Origin: JBOGED01 sp050743625
GTDB taxonomy: Bacteria; Actinomycetota; Nitriliruptoria; Euzebyales; Egibacteraceae
Direction: 5' to 3'
Assembly: GCA_050743625.1 (NCBI GenBank)
Contig: JBOGED010000066.1
Location: forward strand, 1 to 21,050
DNA: 21,050 nucleotides
Part shown: piece after piece, positions 15,585-21,050 of the stretch
How the letters are laid out: each line of letters starts with the position of its first letter
Position numbering within the stretch: the first letter of the stretch is position 1
Position numbers and translations under genes: made by a program
The notes under the pieces: generated by a model
Database searches by the model: none
Told to the model about the DNA's origin: nothing
The model's input: only the letters and a program-made list of their open reading frames with translations

Positions 15585-15893
15585 CTACTGGAGCTGGCGG
15601 TCTGGTCGGCGGCGGGTCATCTCCCAGCGGCGCCGGAGCGACCGGATCTTCGCCTTGAAGCGGGTCAGCATCTTGCGTGCCCACGCGAACTCCGTCGCGA
15701 GGATCGACAGCCCGAGGAGCAGGACGAGCACTCCCGGACCGGGGCTCACGGACATCACGATTCCCGCCGCGAGGACCAATGACCCCACGATCGCCACCAA
15801 GACCCGCCTGAGTATCACCCAGGCCTGCCTGGACCCCCACCTCAGCTTGGCCAATCCACTGCCCTTCGATCCGCTCTCACGTAAGTGTGCCAC
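15585..15893 (-). CDS. PGPGW-type small transmembrane protein
   Basis: 102 aa from a GTG at 15893, without a clear ribosome site. Residues 29-66 are strongly hydrophobic and hold the hallmark SVSPGPGVLVLLLGLSIL with the following EFAWARKML, as in the PGPGW putative transmembrane family (TIGR02611 type). One or two membrane helices are expected, then a basic cytosolic tail (KAKIRSLRRRWEMTRRRP). Function is unknown. It converges on the DUF4276 gene (25 nt between stops) and diverges from the Nudix gene (47 nt between starts). Confidence 0.85.
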   Translation of the reverse strand: MAHLRESGSKGSGLAKLRWGSRQAWVILRRVLVAIVGSLVLAAGIVMSVSPGPGVLVLLLGLSILATEFAWARKMLTRFKAKIRSLRRRWEMTRRRPDRQLQ

Positions 15894-15940
15894 CGTGGCC
15901 CGCGTCCAACCTGTCCGTACGCCATAAGCTCGGTAACGCT

Positions 15941-16543
15941 ATGGGAGAGTACCGAGTTGAGTCCAGTCGCCTCGCCCACCGGGGGGCATTCCTTCGTGTG
16001 CGGGTCGACGAGGTGCGGATGCCCGACGGGGCGGTGAAGCGACGGGAGATTGTCGAGACGGCACCCGCCGTCGCGATCGTCGCGCTCGACGAGGATGGGT
16101 GGGTCACGTTGCTCCGCCAGTACCGCCATCCGTTGAGGAGGCGGATGATGGAGCTACCGGCGGGCAAGCTCGACATCGACGGCGAGGAGCCGCTCGCCGC
16201 CGCGCAACGGGAGCTGGCGGAAGAGGCGGGGTTGGCCGCCCAGCAGTGGGACCTGCTCACGACCTTCCAGAACTCCGGAGGATGGACGGACGAGTACACG
16301 CTCGTGTACCTCGCGACCGGTATCCGCCAGGTCGCGCCGCCGGACGGTTTCGAGGCCGAAGCGGAGGAGTCCGAGATCGAGACCCTCCGCATGCCGCTCG
16401 CCGACGCGGTCCGCCTTGTCCAGACCAGCGAGATCACCGACGCGAAGACCGTGATCGGCCTTCTGCTCGGTCTTCTTTTCAACCCTCGCGAGGGGTACTG
16501 TGCGGGCATGAGCGACCAGACCGGCCATGACGTGGAGCGATGA
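15941..16543 (+). CDS. Nudix hydrolase, ADP-ribose pyrophosphatase type
   Basis: 200 aa from an ATG at 15941; an upstream in-frame GTG would overlap the divergent PGPGW gene. The Nudix box runs from G75 in PAGKLDIDGEEP through QRELAEEAGL (89-98), with one more residue than the standard GX5E spacing between Gly and Glu, as I recall for the mycobacterial homologue Rv1700. The substrate-side block VTLLRQYRHP and the post-box TFQNSGGWTDEY fit the ADP-ribose pyrophosphatase (NudF-like) group, which splits ADP-ribose into AMP and ribose-5-phosphate. The location between pyrG and xerD matches Rv1699-Rv1701. It ends in an ATGA overlap with the next gene. Confidence 0.93.
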   Translation: MGEYRVESSRLAHRGAFLRVRVDEVRMPDGAVKRREIVETAPAVAIVALDEDGWVTLLRQYRHPLRRRMMELPAGKLDIDGEEPLAAAQRELAEEAGLAAQQWDLLTTFQNSGGWTDEYTLVYLATGIRQVAPPDGFEAEAEESEIETLRMPLADAVRLVQTSEITDAKTVIGLLLGLLFNPREGYCAGMSDQTGHDVER

Positions 16544-17199
16544 GATCGATGAGGAAGCTGTTCGAGCGGGTGCGCCAGCTCCAGCTCATTTTCTCCCGGA
16601 CGCGAGCCGCCGACTCGAGGCTCGTGCCGTTGATGCTCGTGTTCGGGCTTGTCGGCGCGGCGGTCGGTGCGGGGGTGGGCCTGCTGCTCGGCAGCCTGGC
16701 CACCGGCATCGTGCTCGCGGTGCTCTTCGGCCTCACCGCCGCGCTCGCGGTCTTCAGCCGGCGCGCCGCGGACGCGCAGTTCGAGGCGCTCGAAGGTCAA
16801 CCGGGAGCCGCCGCCGCGGTGTTACAGACCATGCGTGGGCCATGGGAGCTGACCCTCGGCGTCGCCGTGACGCGCAAGAAGGATCTGGTCCACATGATGG
16901 TCGGCCGGCCCGGGATCATCCTTGTGGGCGAGGGGGCTCCCGCCCGCGTCACGTCGCTGTTGAAGCAGCAGCACCGCGCGGTCGCGCGGATGGCCGGCGA
17001 CGTACCCATCCACGAGATCAGCGTCGGTGACGGCGAGGGTCAGGTCGCGCTGCGCAAGCTCACGATCCACATCAACCGGCTGCCTCGCAAGCTGAAAGCC
17101 GGGCAGGTCGGGCCCCTCCAAACGAAGGTGGCCGCGGCGCGGCCTGAGTTCCCCATGCCGAAGGGCCCGCCTCCGCGGGTTCCAAAGCGGATGCGGTAG
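16540..17199 (+). CDS. DUF4191 family membrane protein
   Basis: 219 aa from an ATG at 16540 that overlaps the Nudix stop (ATGA); a second in-frame ATG at 16549 is also possible, and GGAG at 16534-16537 could serve either. Two adjacent hydrophobic segments (about 29-50 and 54-72) form a hairpin in the membrane. A basic soluble C-terminal domain follows, with RKKDLVHMMVGRPGIILVGEG and a Lys/Arg/Pro-rich end. This layout matches the actinobacterial DUF4191 family, often found near lipA/lipB; its function is not known to me. Translational coupling with the Nudix gene is likely. Confidence 0.88.
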   Translation: MRSMRKLFERVRQLQLIFSRTRAADSRLVPLMLVFGLVGAAVGAGVGLLLGSLATGIVLAVLFGLTAALAVFSRRAADAQFEALEGQPGAAAAVLQTMRGPWELTLGVAVTRKKDLVHMMVGRPGIILVGEGAPARVTSLLKQQHRAVARMAGDVPIHEISVGDGEGQVALRKLTIHINRLPRKLKAGQVGPLQTKVAAARPEFPMPKGPPPRVPKRMR

Positions 17200-17236
17200 G
17201 TCGCAGAGCGGGTGCGGTGGGAAGAAGAGGTCGCTC

Positions 17237-18358
17237 ATGAGGATCGGCGTTCCCGCCGAGGTCAAGGAGTCCGAGTATCGGGTTGCGATCACTCCCGCTG
17301 GCGTGCGTGAGTTGACGCTCGCGGGTCATCAGGTGCTTGTCCAAGCGGGAGCGGGCTGTGGATCGGCGCTCCACGACGACGAGTACCGCCGGGCTGGTGC
17401 GGTGCTCATCAACCACGCCGGCGAGGTGTGGAGTGCCGCCGATCTCGTCCTCAAGGTAAAGGAGCCGATGGAGTCCGAGTTCGGATACCTCCGACCCGGC
17501 CTGGTCTTGTTCACCTACCTCCACCTCGCCGCTGACGGCCCCCTGACCAAGGTGTTGTTGTCGTCGGGGTGTATCGCGGTGGCCTACGAGACCGTCACGG
17601 GCCCCGGCGGGACGTTGCCGCTGCTCGCGCCCATGAGCGAAGTCGCCGGCCGGATGGCGCCGCAGGTCGGCGCTCACGCGCTGGAGCGGGCAGCCGGTGG
17701 GCGTGGCGTGCTCATCGGCGGCGTTTCGGGCGTGTTGCCGGCCGAGGTCGTCGTGATCGGCGCGGGCACGGCGGGCAGGAATGCGGCATGGATCGCGGCA
17801 GGCATGGAGGCGCGGGTCGTCGTGCTGGACCTCGACGTCGACAAGCTGCGCTACGTCGACTCGATCCATCAAGGCAGGATCCTCACGCTCAGCTCGAACC
17901 GTCTCACGCTCGAGGAGCAGGTCACCCACGCGGACCTCGTGATCGGCGCGGTGCTCGTCCCTGGGGCGCGTGCGCCGAGGATCATCAACGAGGAGATGGT
18001 TGCGTCGATGCGGCCGGGATCGGTGCTCGTCGACATCTCGATCGACCAAGGCGGCTGCGCCGAGACGAGCCGCGTCACGACCCATACCGACCCTACTTAT
18101 GTCAAGCACAGGGTGGTACATTACTGCGTGGGCAACATGCCCGGGGCTGTGCCCCGAACGTCGACCTATGCGCTCACCAACCAAACGCTTCCCTACGTCG
18201 TGCGTATCGCTGGGGCTGGGATCCTGCAATCATGCCGCGACGATCACGGCCTCGCCGAGGGCATCAACGTGATCGATGGGACCGTCACGAACGTGGGAGT
18301 CGCCAAGGCTCACGGACTCGAGCACAAGGACGTCTGGAAGGTAGCCGGCCGGCGCTGA
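17237..18358 (+). CDS. ald: Alanine dehydrogenase
   Basis: 373 aa, starting MRIGVPAEVKESEYRVA from an ATG at 17237 with AGAGG at 17226-17230. The substrate residues match the known enzymes by position: R15, K75 in LKVKEP, H96 in TYLHLA, D270 in DISIDQGG. The NAD-binding loop is VVVIGAGTAGRNAA (171-184). It catalyses reversible NAD-dependent deamination of L-alanine to pyruvate and ammonia. Length and motifs are fully normal. It follows the DUF4191 gene by 37 nt and could share its transcript. The 70 nt to xerD hold only a weak GGTCC/GGACC inverted repeat (18361-18389). Confidence 0.97.
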   Translation: MRIGVPAEVKESEYRVAITPAGVRELTLAGHQVLVQAGAGCGSALHDDEYRRAGAVLINHAGEVWSAADLVLKVKEPMESEFGYLRPGLVLFTYLHLAADGPLTKVLLSSGCIAVAYETVTGPGGTLPLLAPMSEVAGRMAPQVGAHALERAAGGRGVLIGGVSGVLPAEVVVIGAGTAGRNAAWIAAGMEARVVVLDLDVDKLRYVDSIHQGRILTLSSNRLTLEEQVTHADLVIGAVLVPGARAPRIINEEMVASMRPGSVLVDISIDQGGCAETSRVTTHTDPTYVKHRVVHYCVGNMPGAVPRTSTYALTNQTLPYVVRIAGAGILQSCRDDHGLAEGINVIDGTVTNVGVAKAHGLEHKDVWKVAGRR

Positions 18359-18428
18359 GTGGTCCGGAGGCCTTCCTTCCAGGTGGACCTGCGGAGGCGA
18401 GTCGCAAAGGGAGGTGGAGTACCGCATC

Positions 18429-19409
18429 GTGTCACTGTCGCGGCACACCGTTGTCACCGGCGTCGAGGCCTTGCGCTATCTCGACTACCTCAGCGTCGAG
18501 CGCGGACTGTCCCCTCACAGCCTCGCCGCCTATCGCCGGGACCTCACCCTCTACGAGACGTATCTCGAGGTTATGGGGATCTCAGGGCCATCCGACGTCG
18601 AGCCGGACGACGTGACGACCTTCGTCACCTGGCTTCAACAGCTGCGGACCGCTCGCGGCCAGCCGTACGCCTCGTCGACGATCTCGCGGACCCTTGTGAC
18701 GGTCCGGGGTCTGCACAAGTTCCTGCTCCGTGAAGGGCTCACCGAGGTAGACCCCAGTCTTGAGGTCAGCGGCCCCCGCCCCGAGCGGGCGTTGCCCAAG
18801 GCCCTATCGACCGAGCAGATCGACCGGCTGCTCGCCTCCCCGCTCGGTGACGACCCAATCGACCTGCGGGATCGAGCGATGCTCGAGCTTCTCTACGCCT
18901 CCGGCTTGCGTATCAGCGAGCTGGTCGACCTCGACGTCGACGATGTTGACCTGGCAGAGCGCACGGTTCGCTGTACCGGCAAGGGGTCGAAACAGCGCGT
19001 GGTCCCGATCGGTCGCGTCGCGTCCCGGGCGTTGGAGAGCTGGACCGAGCGCGGACGCCCCGAGCTGGAGCCCGCCTTACCGGCGTTGTTCTGCAACCGG
19101 CGCGGTGGTCGGCTCACCAGGCAGGGGGGTTGGAAGATCATCAAGCGCCATGCGCATCGCGCGGGGATCGGCGACCTGGTGTCGCCACATACGCTGCGTC
19201 ACTCGTTCGCGACCCACCTGCTGGACGGCGGCGCGGATGTCCGCGTCGTCCAGGAGCTTCTTGGCCATGCCAGCGTGAACACCACGCAGCTCTATACCTT
19301 GGTGAGCCGCGCCCGCCTGATGGCCGTGTACGACCAGGCCCACCCACGCGCTCTCCAACCACCCGATCTTGAGCTCGTCGCGACAAGGAGTGCATCCGGT
19401 GACACCTGA
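18429..19409 (+). CDS. xerD: Tyrosine recombinase XerD
   Basis: 326 aa from a GTG at 18429, chosen because GGAG at 18416-18419 is 9 nt upstream; the earlier GTG at 18414 lies inside the purine tract itself. The N-terminal SAM-like core-binding domain (about 12-105, LDYLSVERGLSPHSLAAYRR) is followed by the catalytic domain with the full set R161 (SGLRISEL), K185 (GKGSKQR), H254 and R257 (HTLRHSF), H280 (LLGHAS) and nucleophile Y289 (TTQLYT). XerD acts with XerC at dif to resolve chromosome dimers. Its position after the Nudix gene matches Rv1701. No mobile-element partner is visible, so this is the housekeeping enzyme rather than a phage integrase. Confidence 0.95.
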   Translation: MSLSRHTVVTGVEALRYLDYLSVERGLSPHSLAAYRRDLTLYETYLEVMGISGPSDVEPDDVTTFVTWLQQLRTARGQPYASSTISRTLVTVRGLHKFLLREGLTEVDPSLEVSGPRPERALPKALSTEQIDRLLASPLGDDPIDLRDRAMLELLYASGLRISELVDLDVDDVDLAERTVRCTGKGSKQRVVPIGRVASRALESWTERGRPELEPALPALFCNRRGGRLTRQGGWKIIKRHAHRAGIGDLVSPHTLRHSFATHLLDGGADVRVVQELLGHASVNTTQLYTLVSRARLMAVYDQAHPRALQPPDLELVATRSASGDT

Positions 19410-19752
19410 GCTGATGGCACGCCTCCGGAAAGAGCTCGAGGTTGAGCACGCCTCGACGATCGAGCAACTGCGCGCCTACGGGGCCGACCCGAGCAGCCAC
19501 AAGGTCGACCGCATCGCGGGCGTCGATGACAACTTCGCGGACTCCGCCGCCGCGACCGCCGAGCGGGCGGAGACGCTCGCGGTGATCGACAACGCCCGCG
19601 AGCGGCTCGCCGGTGTGGAACAAGCGCTCGAGCGAATGAACGCGGGCACCTACGGTACCTGCGCGGTGTGCGGCACAGCGATCCCGGAGGCTCGCCTGGA
19701 GGCTCGGCCACTATCCGTGCAGTGCGTGAGCTGCGCGGCCAAACAGCGCTGA
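19399..19752 (+). CDS. DksA/TraR family zinc-finger protein
   Basis: 117 aa from a GTG at 19399 with AAGGAG (19385-19390) 8 nt upstream; it overlaps the end of xerD by 11 nt. An N-terminal helical hairpin (about 1-82) leads to a C4 zinc finger CAVC-x17-CVSC (C88, C91, C109, C112), with the preceding MNAGTYGTC block typical of DksA/TraR proteins. DksA proteins bind RNA polymerase through the secondary channel and work with ppGpp. Acidic residues lie in the probable tip region (GVDDNFADSA, 41-50), but whether they serve as DksA's tip acids do is unproven. Role here is inferred as a transcription regulator. Confidence 0.92.
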   Translation: MTPELMARLRKELEVEHASTIEQLRAYGADPSSHKVDRIAGVDDNFADSAAATAERAETLAVIDNARERLAGVEQALERMNAGTYGTCAVCGTAIPEARLEARPLSVQCVSCAAKQR

Positions 19753-21050
19753 GAGCCGTCGACCTCATCGCCCGGAAGCGGGACGGGGGTGAGCTGACGC
19801 CCTCCGAGCTTGGTTGGTTCGTCTCCGGTTACGTGGGCGGCCAGGTCATGGAAGGGCAGATGGCCGCGCTCCTCATGGCCGGGGTGCTGCGCGGGTTTAC
19901 GCCCGCCGAGGCGTATGCGCTCACGGACGTGATGGTGGGCAGCGGCGGTAGGCTCGACCTCTCGGGATTGCCGGCGCCGACGATCGACAAGCACTCGACA
20001 GGCGGTGTTGGCGACGGCACGACGCTGCTCGTGGCCCCGCTCCTCGCGGCTGCGGGCGCGAGGGTCGTGAAGTTGTCCGGGCGAGGGTTGGGACATTCCG
20101 GTGGCACCCTCGACAAGCTGGAGTCCATCCCCGGCTTCCGGGTCCATCTTGACCCCGGCGAGCTGCTGCGCATCGCAGGGGACGTCGGGTGCGTCGTGGC
20201 CGCTCAGACTGACCAGCTCGTGCCCGCGGACCGGGCGCTTTACGCCCTGCGAGACGTCACCGGCACGGTCGCTTCGACGGCGCTGATCGCCTCGAGCGTG
20301 ATGTCGAAGAAGCTCGCGGCTGGCGCGGGGACCATCGTGCTCGACGTCAAAGTAGGTGAGGGCGCGTTCATGCCGACCCTGGACGAGGCCCGAGCCCTCG
20401 CGCGGCTCTGCGTGGGCATCGGCGTGAGCGCAGGCCACCGCTGCGTCGCGATCGTGTCCGCGATGGACACTCCCCTCGGTACTGGCATCGGCAACGCGCT
20501 CGAGGTCGCCGAATGCGTCAGGCTGCTGCGAGCGCCGCCGGAGGGACGGCTCGCCGTGGTGGCGTTGGAGCTCGCCGCCCACGGGCTCTCGGTCGCGACG
20601 GGCGGTGGGCTGGACGCGGCGAGAGGCCAGCTCTTGGAATTGTGGTCGCGAGGTGCCGCGCTGGAGCGTCTCGCCCGGATGATCGCCGCGCAGGGCGGCG
20701 ACCCGGGCGTCTGCGAGGAGCCCGAGGCCACGTTGCCCCGGGCGCCGGTGCGCCAGGACGTGCTCGCGCGGGGCAGCGGGGTCGTTGCGCGCGTGCCCGC
20801 CCGCGCGATCGGCGAACTGGTGGTCGCGTTGGGTGCGGGGCGCGCCCACAAGGACGATCGTGTCGACCCGGCGGTCGGGATCGAGCTGTGGATCGAGGTC
20901 GGCGACGCGGTGGAGAGCGGCCAACCACTCGCGACCGTCCACGCCCGCACGGACGTCGGCGCGGAGCAGGCCGCCGCGCGGCTGGCCACGGTGATCGAGC
21001 TTGGCGACCGTGCGGAGCCGGCGCCCACGGTGCTCGAGGTGGTGCGGTCC
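19722..21050 (+). CDS. deoA: Pyrimidine-nucleoside (thymidine) phosphorylase, 3' end cut by window
   Basis: 443 codons are visible and the frame is still open at the window edge; the family is about 430-450 aa, so little is missing. Family blocks: IDKHSTGGVGD (88-98), the signature SGRGLGHSGGTLDKLE (119-134), then SKKLAAGAGTIVLDVKVGEGAFM. The C-terminal alpha/beta domain is present (GRAHKDDRVDPAVG). It splits thymidine, uridine or deoxyuridine with phosphate into base plus (deoxy)ribose-1-phosphate. The start is uncertain: GTG 19722 overlaps the previous gene by 31 nt and lacks a ribosome site; homologues normally begin at the residue encoded by CTG 19749, which would make a CTGA overlap. Two signature positions differ from the usual residues (Ser for Thr in HTGGT; Gly for the usual Lys or Thr in GDxTT). 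Confidence 0.93.
   Translation, partial: MRELRGQTALRAVDLIARKRDGGELTPSELGWFVSGYVGGQVMEGQMAALLMAGVLRGFTPAEAYALTDVMVGSGGRLDLSGLPAPTIDKHSTGGVGDGTTLLVAPLLAAAGARVVKLSGRGLGHSGGTLDKLESIPGFRVHLDPGELLRIAGDVGCVVAAQTDQLVPADRALYALRDVTGTVASTALIASSVMSKKLAAGAGTIVLDVKVGEGAFMPTLDEARALARLCVGIGVSAGHRCVAIVSAMDTPLGTGIGNALEVAECVRLLRAPPEGRLAVVALELAAHGLSVATGGGLDAARGQLLELWSRGAALERLARMIAAQGGDPGVCEEPEATLPRAPVRQDVLARGSGVVARVPARAIGELVVALGAGRAHKDDRVDPAVGIELWIEVGDAVESGQPLATVHARTDVGAEQAAARLATVIELGDRAEPAPTVLEVVRS

Noticed and set aside
18429..19409. XerD-like recombinase as the integrase of a mobile element including the ATPase cassette
   Set aside because: The gene sits at the conserved Nudix-xerD position of the actinobacterial core block, and no att-like direct repeats or tRNA were seen near it.
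19650..20942. 430-codon open frame on the minus strand
   Set aside because: It is the antisense shadow of the nucleoside phosphorylase; the translation is Arg/His/Pro-rich without motifs, as expected in high-G+C DNA.

Overview
The window is about 21 kb of dense, high-G+C, actinobacterial-type chromosome. Two things point to Actinomycetota. The 23S and 5S rRNA ends read like those of that phylum. The gene order TPR protein / small protein / tlyA / nadK / recN / pyrG / Nudix / xerD matches, from memory, the Mycobacterium tuberculosis Rv1691-Rv1701 block. The steA/steB-type pair found between recN and pyrG in mycobacteria and corynebacteria is absent and a membrane-anchored M23-like protein stands there. 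With the extra genes in the block, this suggests a lineage outside the classical Mycobacteriales/Streptomycetales (inference; genus not identifiable by eye).

Layout. 1-530: 3' end of a 23S rRNA gene, a complete 5S rRNA and a textbook hairpin terminator, so the tail of an rRNA operon. 570-1949: a TPR protein with a long Arg/Gly/Asp/Glu-rich disordered N-terminus, ending in a 44-bp palindrome. 2003-5462 (minus strand): a tightly overlapping operon DUF1015 -> AI-2E family permease -> metallo-beta-lactamase-fold hydrolase. 5537-6679: a small TPR protein converging on a rhomboid protease, with a 10-bp tandem repeat supplying both stop codons. 6852-10820: a plus-strand operon of a phasin-like helical protein, a 49-aa protein, tlyA, nadK and recN. 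10909-13578: an M23-like (degenerate LytM) membrane protein, then pyrG.

13732-15559: an accessory two-gene cassette, an OLD/RecF-like ABC ATPase overlapping a DUF4276 (Toprim-like) gene, inserted between pyrG and the Nudix gene. It resembles ATPase-Toprim defence pairs, but the second gene is broken by a -1 frameshift as written. 15585-15893 (minus): a PGPGW-type small membrane protein. 15941-19752: Nudix hydrolase, DUF4191 membrane protein, alanine dehydrogenase, xerD recombinase and a DksA/TraR zinc-finger protein, mostly with short gaps or overlaps. 19722-end: pyrimidine-nucleoside phosphorylase, cut by the window edge close to its C-terminus.

Most genes are housekeeping: ribosome modification, NADP and CTP synthesis, recombination and repair, chromosome dimer resolution, nucleoside salvage, alanine/pyruvate interconversion. 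The places most worth a second look are the ATPase-DUF4276 cassette with its frameshift, the M23-like protein lacking one zinc ligand at the recN-pyrG junction, and the palindrome at 1935-1978. No tRNA, CRISPR array or insertion sequence was seen.
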